The notes under the pieces were generated by a model. The model had not been told where the DNA came from and made no database searches. It worked only from the letters and a program-made list of their open reading frames with translations. Of a DNA stretch of 64,000 bases, positions 16,616 through 24,675 are shown one piece after another. The DNA lies in assembly GCA_947466585.1 (NCBI GenBank), contig CANIEU010000007.1:1-64000 (forward strand). Reading direction: 5' to 3'. The translations under genes and the position numbers were made by a program. This stretch comes from Fibrobacterota bacterium (GTDB lineage Bacteria; Fibrobacterota; Fibrobacteria; UBA11236). The first letter of the stretch is position 1; every line of letters starts with the position of its first letter.

Positions 16616-17410
16616 TTAGGACTCTGCGGTACGCGCTTCGATTTCGTCGCGTTCCGTCATGCCTTTGGCGAAGCCGAGCACGCCGTACACCATCAGAATG
16701 CCGAACAGGTATTCGGGAAACACCATGCCGAAGCCGCACAAGTAACCGATGAACACGTTCACGATCTGGAAAATGTTGACGAAGCCATTGCTGCGGCGCA
16801 TCAGCTTGGGCAGGTAAAGCGGGCTGACCATCAGGAGCCCGGTGAGAATGAGCAACAGGGGCAGCATGGTCAGGCTCATGGGGAAGGCGCCCGCCAACGC
16901 GTATTTCGAATGCAGGATCACGCTGAGCGCGATAAAGCCACCGGCGAAGGTGGACGGAAGGCCGTGGAACCATTCCTTGAGGCCCTCGGAGTCGACGGCG
17001 TTATACCGAGCGAGACGGAGGGCTGCGCACAGCACGTATACCGACAAGGAAGCGATCATCAGGGGGCGGTGGTTGGCCGCCCATTCTGGTGCGGTGGAAT
17101 GGAGGTAGTAATACACCAAAAGCGCGGGAGCAACGCCGAAGGCCACAAGGTCTGCGAGACTGTCGAATTGCGCACCGAATTCCGATGACGCGTTCAGCAG
17201 CTTTGCCATGAAGCCGTCGAGCTTGTCGAGGAGCACGCACCAGGTGATCATCCAGGCCGCCAGCTCGAGCGGGGTTTTGCCGAACCCGAGCACGGAACGA
17301 CCGCCGCGTTCCGGAATCAGGGCCTCTGCCATGAGCAGAATCGCATAAATCCCGATGAGGAAGTTCAGGCCGGTGAACAGATTGGGGACGAGGAACTTTT
17401 TCTGGACCAT
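16616..17410 (-). CDS. pssA: CDP-diacylglycerol-serine O-phosphatidyltransferase
   Basis: 264 residues from ATG 17410 with CCGGAGG upstream. Integral membrane CDP-alcohol phosphotransferase with about seven helices. The catalytic motif starts at DGFMAK (about residues 66-71) and continues with Gly, Asp and Asp at the right spacing; the usual Arg after Ala is Lys here. The following AFGVAPA is typical of the Bacillus-type PssA subgroup. Makes phosphatidylserine for conversion to phosphatidylethanolamine by the Psd encoded at 43956-44837. Confidence 0.9.
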   Translation of the reverse strand: MVQKKFLVPNLFTGLNFLIGIYAILLMAEALIPERGGRSVLGFGKTPLELAAWMITWCVLLDKLDGFMAKLLNASSEFGAQFDSLADLVAFGVAPALLVYYYLHSTAPEWAANHRPLMIASLSVYVLCAALRLARYNAVDSEGLKEWFHGLPSTFAGGFIALSVILHSKYALAGAFPMSLTMLPLLLILTGLLMVSPLYLPKLMRRSNGFVNIFQIVNVFIGYLCGFGMVFPEYLFGILMVYGVLGFAKGMTERDEIEARTAES

Positions 17411-17534
17411 GCGGCCTCCGGAAAACGGCGGAAAAATGCCAAAAAAACCAGTAATCACCAGTATTTAGATACGGCGAGAAGGTAGAAACAGGAGGCGGAG
17501 GGAGGGACCGGAGGCCCGGTTTCCCCAAGACGCT

Positions 17535-20213
17535 TCAATGCGCCGGAAAGACGATGATGAAGTTGTCCAAGGTGGATACCGCCACGCCGCCGCCTACTTG
17601 GGAGGGAGTGCCCGGCATGTCGGTGAGCGGAAATTTTTGCAACAGGGCGTGCGTAAATGAACGCTTTTCGAGCGCGGGCTCGGTGGTGCCTACCCAGTAA
17701 CCGTCTGCGGTGAGGAGGGGACGGTTGAAGAGGTAGGTCGAGATGGTGGCCTGGGCCTGCACGGTTCCGGTGCGACCATTGAGATTGAGAACGCGCTTGG
17801 AAGCGGTGCCGATCAAAAGCATTTGATCGCCTCGACCGGCGAGACTGAAAATCTGCTCGCCCATATCGCGTTGCCACGCGATGGAACCGGCATCCCGGTT
17901 GAGGGCGACCACGAGCCCTTCATTATAGCCCGCATAGGCGAAGTCACGGCCGGCATGCACTTCGGTGATGGTTCCCGGCGGCATGCGCGCGGTTCCCATT
18001 GATTTGCCGTCGGCAAGGCGCAATCGATGCCAGCCGCCTTCGATTTCGAAGACATCGATTTGATCGGATCCCTGGCCGTGGGCCAGCAGCAAGCCGCCGC
18101 GCCCCAGACGGGTTTCCCAAACCGGTGCGCGCGTGGCGGGATCCAGCAATTGGAGATTGCCGTTCCAATCACTCACGAGCAATCCTTGCGGCAAAAGCAC
18201 AGCGTTGCACACCGGTCCGCGCAGGGCGATCTGCCCGAGGATGCCGGCACCTCGTGCGGGGGCTAGCAGGTAAATGCGCGTGGCGGAGGAAACGATCAAG
18301 GTGTCTCCGGACCACACGGAGACTTTCAGATCGAGTTGCTCCGGAAAGCGGAAGGTCGCCTTCAGAATACCCGTACGTGAATCGAGCACCACGACGGTCT
18401 GATTGTCGTTCTCTACGTAGAAAGCATACGACCGCCCGCCGTTAAGCACTGGGAAGAAGCGCGGTCCGGCTTGACGCTTCCACACATAGCTTGCACCCAG
18501 TCTGTTTGCGAGGCTGGCAAAGGCGGGATCGGAACTCCACGATGTGGCGCTTTGCGAACGGGCGGCCTGTGTCCACGCGCGGGTTTGCAGGGTGCGGGGT
18601 GCTCCCGAGGCCGCCAGTAAACGGGCTTTTTCACGCCAAGCGGTTCCATTACCGTGTTCGAGCGCGAGCACGCCGTCAAGCTCGCGCAGGGCGCCCTTGC
18701 GGTCGCCGCGTCGAATATCGAGACGCGCCTCGCGCAAGAGGTGATCGCGACTACCGCCCGTGAGCCGTAGCAGCTCGCGATCGAGCCGCACGCGCGCACC
18801 GTCGGCGTTGTGAACGACTAGCCAGTCGCGCCCTGGCAACACCACCGGGTCTTCGCCGCCCCATCCAGGCTCGTAGGAGTAGAGCTGATGGCCGCGTTCG
18901 TCGACGGCCAGCAGCACGCGTGCGTGGGTGAGCACGAGGAGTTCGCCGTCGTGCACGCGCAGGGATGCGGCATTTTCATCCCGCATCCAATCGATCTGGC
19001 CGGTGCGCAACACGAAGGCCCGCAGCGGGCCTTCGCTTGACCCGATGAAGGCGTGACCGCGTCCGAGTGCTACCGGATCCTGAAGCCCCGCGGGAACACC
19101 CCACAAGAAGGTGTCGAACGCCGGGCCGCGCCGCAGTTCCACGTGATCGGCGTAACGCAACAGGAGATATTCCCCGGAGAGGAGAACCTCGGAGGGAACC
19201 TCGCCGTTGATCGGGAGTGGGGTTACGGAGCGGCGGGCCAGATCGGCACGATAGAGGCTTTGACCGGGACAGAAGACGACTCCCTGACGTGCACGCGGTG
19301 TGGAGGGATTCCAACTGCATCCGGAACCGCGCAGGGGTTGGGCGAACAAGGTTTGCGATCCGCGCTGATAGCGAAGGCCTTGGGCGCCTAGGAGCAGAAA
19401 TTCCGTGGCGACGCCCGTTCCAGTGGAAAGCAAGGAACCTTCGTCGGCAACATACCGGGCGAGCACTTCTTCGGCGGCATAGGCCGGCGCCCGGCGTAGG
19501 AACACGCGTTGCCGCGCCACCGACCGGGTGAGTAGGCGATCGGGCAAGGCGTCGAGGATTTCTTCGTCGGCGGCGAGAGCGGCGCGTATGGGATGAAGCA
19601 GTCCTCCTGCATCCTGCCATTGCAGGCGGGGCGTTTCGCCGGTTTCGCCGACGAGCACGTATTCGCTTCCCGACTTGCCGACGGTCTCAAAGGTGCGTTC
19701 GGGAAGACCGCGAGTTTTACCGGCTTCGCGGAAGGGTCGCACCGAACCGGGATCGAGCGCGAGCAGGCGCGCGATCACGCGTTGCTTTTGGGCCGGTTCG
19801 AGACCCGCACCGTCGAGCGCCGCACGGTAAAGGCGCGAAGCGCCGGCCGCGTCTTCGGTTTCTTCGAGCAGCGCACCGCGCTGATAGAGCGCCTGGGTGC
19901 GGATGTCCGGATTTTTGGAGGCGGAGAGACGGTCTAGTCGGAGCCGCGCACCCGCGGTATCGCCTTCAATGGTGTGCAGGTACCGGGCGTATTCGAGGGC
20001 ACGCCGCTCTTCGGCGTAACCCGGATCGCGCTCTTCGGCGGCGGCGATCAGGGCCGGAGTGGCGGCGAGTGCCCACAGGGCGATCATCGCCACCGGCGCG
20101 ACGGATGCGAGGCCTCCGAAGAGACCCGAACAGAAGGAACGGATTCCGGAGAACCTCGACCCGTATGTGGTTGCGTGCTGGCGCATGCTGTGCTTTCCCG
20201 CGGTCCTCTTCAT
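17535..20213 (-). CDS. Exported TPR plus PQQ/BamB-like beta-propeller protein
   Basis: 892 residues from ATG 20213, which overlaps the TGA of the response regulator (ATGA); longer in-frame readings only run through that gene out of frame. A hydrophobic N-terminal segment (VAPVAMIALWALAATPALIAAA) is a signal or anchor. Residues about 50-150 look like TPR helices (YARYLHTIEGDTAGARLRL, ALYQRGALLEETEDAAGASR). The rest shows repeated PQQ-type blades such as VVLDSRTGILKATFRF, LLDPATRAPVWETRLG, VALNRDAGSIAWQRDMG and LNLNGRTGTVQAQA. No enzyme motif seen. Co-transcription with a two-component system suggests a periplasmic partner or output of that system (inference). Confidence 0.75.
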   Translation of the reverse strand: MKRTAGKHSMRQHATTYGSRFSGIRSFCSGLFGGLASVAPVAMIALWALAATPALIAAAEERDPGYAEERRALEYARYLHTIEGDTAGARLRLDRLSASKNPDIRTQALYQRGALLEETEDAAGASRLYRAALDGAGLEPAQKQRVIARLLALDPGSVRPFREAGKTRGLPERTFETVGKSGSEYVLVGETGETPRLQWQDAGGLLHPIRAALAADEEILDALPDRLLTRSVARQRVFLRRAPAYAAEEVLARYVADEGSLLSTGTGVATEFLLLGAQGLRYQRGSQTLFAQPLRGSGCSWNPSTPRARQGVVFCPGQSLYRADLARRSVTPLPINGEVPSEVLLSGEYLLLRYADHVELRRGPAFDTFLWGVPAGLQDPVALGRGHAFIGSSEGPLRAFVLRTGQIDWMRDENAASLRVHDGELLVLTHARVLLAVDERGHQLYSYEPGWGGEDPVVLPGRDWLVVHNADGARVRLDRELLRLTGGSRDHLLREARLDIRRGDRKGALRELDGVLALEHGNGTAWREKARLLAASGAPRTLQTRAWTQAARSQSATSWSSDPAFASLANRLGASYVWKRQAGPRFFPVLNGGRSYAFYVENDNQTVVVLDSRTGILKATFRFPEQLDLKVSVWSGDTLIVSSATRIYLLAPARGAGILGQIALRGPVCNAVLLPQGLLVSDWNGNLQLLDPATRAPVWETRLGRGGLLLAHGQGSDQIDVFEIEGGWHRLRLADGKSMGTARMPPGTITEVHAGRDFAYAGYNEGLVVALNRDAGSIAWQRDMGEQIFSLAGRGDQMLLIGTASKRVLNLNGRTGTVQAQATISTYLFNRPLLTADGYWVGTTEPALEKRSFTHALLQKFPLTDMPGTPSQVGGGVAVSTLDNFIIVFPAH

Positions 20214-20926
20214 CACTCCGCCGAGGGAGCGCCTTCGAGGTCGAACTTGTAACCGGCACCGCGCACGCTTTTGATCCAGATGGGATGGGCGGCGTCGTGC
20301 TCGAGCTTTTGCCGGAGCTTGAGGATCTGGTTGTCGACCGTGCGCGTGGTGGGCATGTTGTCGAGCGTGTAGCCCCAGATGGCCTGCAGCAGATCTTCGC
20401 GGCCGACCACTTCGCCCGAGCGCGCAGCGAGATACCGGAGGATCTGGAATTCCTTGGCCGACAGATCGAGCGAATGGCCTTCGCGCAGCGCTTCGTAGCG
20501 TCGGAAGTCGATGCGGATGTCGCCGAACTCGAGGGTGTCGGGTCCCGAACCCGCAGAGGTTTCGCCGCGGCGGCGCAGGCGCGTCTTGATGCGGGCAAGC
20601 AGTTCCGAAACGCTGAACGGCTTGGTGATATAGTCGTCGGCGCCCATTTCGAGACCGGCGATTTTCGACATCTCCTCGTTCTTCGCCGTGATCATGATCA
20701 CGAAAATATCCGGATGATGTTTGCGCAGGTGGCGGCACACTTCGAATCCGCTCGACTTGGGCAGCATGAGATCGAGCAGCACGAGGTGCGGCTTCCATTG
20801 CCGGGCCTTTTCAAGCGCCGCTTCCCCGTCGCCTACCGCGGCGGTTTCGTAGCCTTCGATCTCGAGGAGATCGAGAAGACCCGTGCGGATGGACTCCTCG
20901 TCCTCCACGATCAAGATGCGATGCAT
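20213..20926 (-). CDS. OmpR-family response regulator
   Basis: 237 residues, ATG 20926. Receiver domain with acidic pocket VEDEE, phospho-acceptor Asp52 (VLLDLMLP), Thr80 and Lys102 (ITKPF); C-terminal winged helix (from about 135) with LSAKEFQILRYL and TRTVDNQILKLRQKL and the conserved SVRGAGYKF. Starts three bases after the sensor kinase gene and overlaps the propeller gene downstream, so all three are one unit. Acts as a DNA-binding transcription factor; targets unknown. Confidence 0.93.
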   Translation of the reverse strand: MHRILIVEDEESIRTGLLDLLEIEGYETAAVGDGEAALEKARQWKPHLVLLDLMLPKSSGFEVCRHLRKHHPDIFVIMITAKNEEMSKIAGLEMGADDYITKPFSVSELLARIKTRLRRRGETSAGSGPDTLEFGDIRIDFRRYEALREGHSLDLSAKEFQILRYLAARSGEVVGREDLLQAIWGYTLDNMPTTRTVDNQILKLRQKLEHDAAHPIWIKSVRGAGYKFDLEGAPSAE

Positions 20927-20929
20927 GCG

Positions 20930-22873
20930 TTATCCTTTCCTGGGGAAGGTCACGATCATTTCGGTACCTTCGCCTTCTTTGCTATTCACCTTGATCACGG
21001 CGCCATGTGCGTCCGCGATCCGTTTTACCAATGCGAGCCCGAGGCCGCTGCCGCGTGTTTTGCGCGTCATCTCGTCGCCCGCACGCCAGAACCGTTCGAA
21101 GATGTGTTTTAGGTCGGCCGCGGAGATGCCGATCCCCTGATCGGCCACCCGCAGAACAATCTCCCCGTTTCGGGCGGCGACTTCAAGGGTTACGGCGGTT
21201 CCGGCGCGGGAATACTTGAGGGCGTTTTCGAGCAGGTTTTGTGCCACCGAGCGCATGGCGTTGTAATCGGCCCGGAGCGGAGCGTGCGGGGCCAGATTCT
21301 GCACCAGCCGGATATCCGCCCGCGCGTACGCTTCGGCGAGCAGTCCGGCGGATTCGCGGGCTACAGCCGCCAGGTCCACTTCCTCAAAACGCAGAGAGCC
21401 CGCATCGTCCTCGAGCCGCGTGTAGGCGAGAATGCTCTCGATCATGCCCTGCAAACGTTCGGCTTCGGCGCCGATACGTCCGGCATATTGCACGCCCTTT
21501 TCACCCGGCGCGCGACCGCTGGCCATCATTTCGGAGAACATGCGGATGGCGGTGAGCGGGGTCTTGAGCTCGTGCGAAACCGCCGAGAGGAAGTTCGCCT
21601 TCATGTTGACCACGCGCTGCGCATCGTCGAGCCCCTTGAACAATACGAGCACGCCCGCCAACAGCGAGATGAGCGAGAAGCCCAGCAGGATGTACTGCAA
21701 GGTGATGCGCCGCCGTCCCTGTACCAATAATTCTTCGGCGGGGCGCTTAAACACCACCAGCCGCCAAGCGGGGAATTTGTCTTCGAGCGAGCGTTCGAGC
21801 GCCGGTTCCTGGTCGTGGGGGGAATTGCTCGATAAAACGGGTTCGTCGCGCAGATTGAGGATGGTGAAGTCGGCATCGCGCCACACCGAGCGGCGATCTT
21901 GCAGTAGCTCGGCGCGCAGAGCAGCAGTGAAAACGCCTTCGTCGAGCTGGGCAAGCACCTGGGTGCCGCTCTCGAGCCAAGGGAACCCGATCAGCAGGTA
22001 AGGTTTTCCGCTCTGGTATTGAACACGGAGCGAATCGGCGGGAGAAAAGGGTTGGCCGCGCAACACTTCCACCGGCGAGGCGGGCCAATCGCGTGCGACC
22101 GCATCGGCATTTTCGAGAAAGGCCGGAAGGCGCTGGTGCAAGGCGAAGAACTCGCCGCGCGCATCCCGCGGCAGGTTCTCGCGCGCCGTCATGATGTCGG
22201 CGATTTCGCCGAGGAAGAACCCTGCGCGGTGCGGAGATTCCAGGTCGGGTGATGCGAGCAGATCCTGGACCAAGGCGCGCGCGCTCACGACCGCCTCGCG
22301 TGATTCGTTGAGAGCCACCAGACATTTCAACTCGAAGAGTCGGTATCCGAAACGCGCTTCCACATCGCGGGCCGGCAGGCTGTCGGGGCCGTGCAGCAAT
22401 TGCCGTGTGGCCCGGAGGGCGGGCGCCACGCGGCCCGCGCGCCACTCCGTGCGCAAGGTCACCTCGAGCTGCGAAGCGATGCGGGGTGCGGCGGCGAGGC
22501 TGTCCATGCGCGCGACGGAGCGTTCGGGGTCGGCGGGCAGGCGCGGAAACACGGGCTCTTCGTCGCGGAAAACGACGGCGGATTGAATGAGCGGGTTTTC
22601 GAGAAGGCGCGCGGAGAGTGTCCAGGCTTCGAGTGGAGTTTCACCGCTCCCACCTTCAGAAAGATCGGTGCGCAGACGGTCGAGGTAACTCTGCCGGGTT
22701 TTGCGCAGCGTCCGTTCGACTGCATCGGCGAAGGCTTCGTAGCGCGACTCCTGGTTTTTTTCAAGCAGAAGCCGTTCGTCCTTAACGGAACGAAAGCTCA
22801 GGTATCCGAGGATAAGGCCCGGAAGCAGGATCGGTCCTGCGAGCAGAAGCAGTCGGCGGCGCGGAAAATTCAA
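20930..22873 (-). CDS. Membrane sensor histidine kinase
   Basis: 647 residues from a TTG at 22873 preceded by GGAAG; there is no good ATG near the first helix. Helix 1 (LLLLAGPILLPGLILGYLSF) and helix 2 (ITLQYILLGFSLISLLAGVLVLF) enclose a large extracytoplasmic region of about 370 residues. HisKA box: FLSAVSHELKTPLTAIRMF with the phospho-His. ATPase domain: NLLENALKYS (N box), ADQGIGIS (G1), FERFWRAGD (F) and GSGLGLALV (G2). Cognate kinase of the regulator three bases downstream. The signal is unknown. Confidence 0.9.
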   Translation of the reverse strand: MNFPRRRLLLLAGPILLPGLILGYLSFRSVKDERLLLEKNQESRYEAFADAVERTLRKTRQSYLDRLRTDLSEGGSGETPLEAWTLSARLLENPLIQSAVVFRDEEPVFPRLPADPERSVARMDSLAAAPRIASQLEVTLRTEWRAGRVAPALRATRQLLHGPDSLPARDVEARFGYRLFELKCLVALNESREAVVSARALVQDLLASPDLESPHRAGFFLGEIADIMTARENLPRDARGEFFALHQRLPAFLENADAVARDWPASPVEVLRGQPFSPADSLRVQYQSGKPYLLIGFPWLESGTQVLAQLDEGVFTAALRAELLQDRRSVWRDADFTILNLRDEPVLSSNSPHDQEPALERSLEDKFPAWRLVVFKRPAEELLVQGRRRITLQYILLGFSLISLLAGVLVLFKGLDDAQRVVNMKANFLSAVSHELKTPLTAIRMFSEMMASGRAPGEKGVQYAGRIGAEAERLQGMIESILAYTRLEDDAGSLRFEEVDLAAVARESAGLLAEAYARADIRLVQNLAPHAPLRADYNAMRSVAQNLLENALKYSRAGTAVTLEVAARNGEIVLRVADQGIGISAADLKHIFERFWRAGDEMTRKTRGSGLGLALVKRIADAHGAVIKVNSKEGEGTEMIVTFPRKG

Positions 22874-22890
22874 GCGGCACTTCCGTCGGC

Positions 22891-23139
22891 TCAGAACAAG
22901 GCGGATTCCAACGCCGAGAGCAATGGATCTCCCAAACGTGCGTACAGAAAATCCCGCGCGAAGGGGAGGTTGTAGGCTTCCAGGCACAGGAGGATCATGT
23001 TGGCCACGAAACCTGCGATGAAACAGCCGATCCCGTAATACAGTAGCGCGAACACGCCGCGCCTCGGCTCACGCGTTTGCGAGTGAATCAGCAGGCGATA
23101 CAAGCCGGAAATTAGTCTGTACGTGAGCGGCACTACCAA
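22891..23139 (-). CDS. Small membrane protein upstream of the sensor kinase
   Basis: 82 residues if started at TTG 23139 (GTG 23133 is the alternative), neither with a clear ribosome site. It carries one strong hydrophobic segment (GVFALLYYGIGCFIAGFVANMILLCL is its span) and an amphipathic tail. The stop lies 17 bases before the kinase start, so it could be the first gene of the kinase-regulator-propeller operon. No family recognised. The coding claim rests on length, membrane character and spacing. Confidence 0.5.
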   Translation of the reverse strand: MVVPLTYRLISGLYRLLIHSQTREPRRGVFALLYYGIGCFIAGFVANMILLCLEAYNLPFARDFLYARLGDPLLSALESALF

Positions 23140-23244
23140 AAATTACCAACAAGGGAGGCGTTTGACCGGAAAGTATCGGATAGATATGAGGTCCGCCGAA
23201 GGCGGAACGTTCCGCTGGATGAGGCCGAAGGCTAGATAATCAAA

Positions 23245-23269
23245 CACCCCCCGTTGGAAACGGGGGGTG
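23245..23269 (-). terminator. Rho-independent terminator
   Basis: Perfect 11-base stem (23245-23255 with 23259-23269, six consecutive G:C pairs) and a three-base loop. On the minus strand it follows the secreted protein gene ending at 23297 and is trailed by TTTGATTAT. Confidence 0.75.
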
Positions 23270-23296
23270 CCTTAAAACAGGGAGAGTTCGGAACGA

Positions 23297-24523
23297 TTAG
23301 AGAATCGAAACGATGCGCGAGGTCAGTACGTCGCCGGAGCTGTTCTTCAGGACGAGGCGGTACGCACCCCGTGGCAGCTCTGTGAGGCGGAAGGTGCGGC
23401 TTCCGGCTGCAACCGGTCCGCTGTGCAGGCTCCGCACGGTTTCGCCGCGGGCGTTCACCAGTGAGAGCGAAAGCATCGCATCCGTGGGCACCGAAAGGGT
23501 CACGAGGCTTCCCGAAACCTGGAGGCCCGGAACGGCGCGGGCGGCAACCTGGGAGCGGGCCGCATCACGCAGCGCCACGGGACCAGCGAGCACCTGGTTG
23601 ATATAGTTCACGATGTTCATGTTGCCGACGGCCACGGTGGTGGTGTCGGGCATTTTGCGAACGTACCATTTCATGGTCCAAGTGATGGAGTCGCCGGCGG
23701 GAATGGAGTCGTAAGAGCCTTGCGCTTCCATTTCCACGAACTTCTTGTCGTTGGTGGTGTAGAGTTCGATTTCCTTCTCAACGCCTGGGGCCTTTTTGGC
23801 GTAGGGCGTGTCGGTGAACTTTTTGATCAGCAGCACGCGGTTCTTGTTGAGGTGCGCGTACCAGCCCTGCGAACCGTCGCTGTAGAACTTGTTGGTTCCC
23901 GAGGTCAACACCGTGGCGCTGTCATACTTGAACCAGCGATAGCCGAGGGTATCGCGCGTCAGGGCTTTCAATTGGCCCGAGACGGTATCTGTGCCCGACG
24001 GGAACAAGTACAAGCCGCCCGCGGGGATGCGAGTGTCTTGCCACGGCGCCCACTGTTTGGCAACCGTATTCGTATTGATCAGGGTAAAGCGCTGCGTGAA
24101 CGACGTATCGGCGGCGTTGGCCCAGTATTTCTTGTTGATGCGCACCTTGTTGTTGGCATCCGTCAGGCCGTTAAGCACCAACGTCGAATCGACCTCGGTC
24201 GCGGTGTAGGCGCCGGCACCGTCGATGTTCGCCGCGGGCGGCCAGTTGCTCGTCCAGCCGGCTTGCGGGCTGGGCCAGAAGGTGGAGCCGTAGTTGGTAG
24301 CCGTGGCCGTATCCATGTGCAGGACTTCGCTGCCGTTGTATTGCAGCGAGATGATGCGTCCTGCGCCTTTCGGTCCGGACTTCAGTGTTGCCGGGCCCGA
24401 GGTGAAGGTCCAACGGGCGGTGGTGCCGGTGCCGATGGAAGTGGGAGCGACTTTTTGGCCGAGCGCCAGCATCGGCAAGGCGAGCAGGGCGAGGGCGGGA
24501 AGAGAAGTGGTCTTAAACGACAT
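23297..24523 (-). CDS. Secreted DUF4380-like protein with C-terminal sorting-type domain
   Basis: 408 residues from ATG 24523 with CGGAGA upstream. Signal peptide SLPALALLALPMLALG. The body has GAGRIISLQYNGSEVL, NYGSTFWPSPQ and WAPWQDTRIPAGGLYLFPSG, which resembles the aldose-epimerase-like DUF4380 beta-sandwich fold. The last 80 residues (from VPGLQVSGSLVTLSVP to GAYRLVLKNSSG) form an Ig-like domain of the kind that ends type IX secreted proteins and FlgD-like tails. Expected outside the outer membrane. Carbohydrate binding is a guess from the fold. Monocistronic. Confidence 0.7.
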   Translation of the reverse strand: MSFKTTSLPALALLALPMLALGQKVAPTSIGTGTTARWTFTSGPATLKSGPKGAGRIISLQYNGSEVLHMDTATATNYGSTFWPSPQAGWTSNWPPAANIDGAGAYTATEVDSTLVLNGLTDANNKVRINKKYWANAADTSFTQRFTLINTNTVAKQWAPWQDTRIPAGGLYLFPSGTDTVSGQLKALTRDTLGYRWFKYDSATVLTSGTNKFYSDGSQGWYAHLNKNRVLLIKKFTDTPYAKKAPGVEKEIELYTTNDKKFVEMEAQGSYDSIPAGDSITWTMKWYVRKMPDTTTVAVGNMNIVNYINQVLAGPVALRDAARSQVAARAVPGLQVSGSLVTLSVPTDAMLSLSLVNARGETVRSLHSGPVAAGSRTFRLTELPRGAYRLVLKNSSGDVLTSRIVSIL

Positions 24524-24675
24524 CGGGAATCTCCGGGTTGATCCGGGCGCACGGAACGGAGTGTCCGCGTGCGCCTGTTTGAACACAGAATCTACCGTCG
24601 AATGGTGTTTTGGTGTTTGAAAACCCGTGTTTTGGGCTTAAAAAGAGGCCAAAATCCAGAAACCCGCCCGCGATT

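Noticed and set aside
20214-20798. N-terminal extension of the propeller protein to 1087 residues
   Set aside because: This part is the response regulator gene read in another frame; ATG 20213 overlaps the regulator's stop as ATGA.
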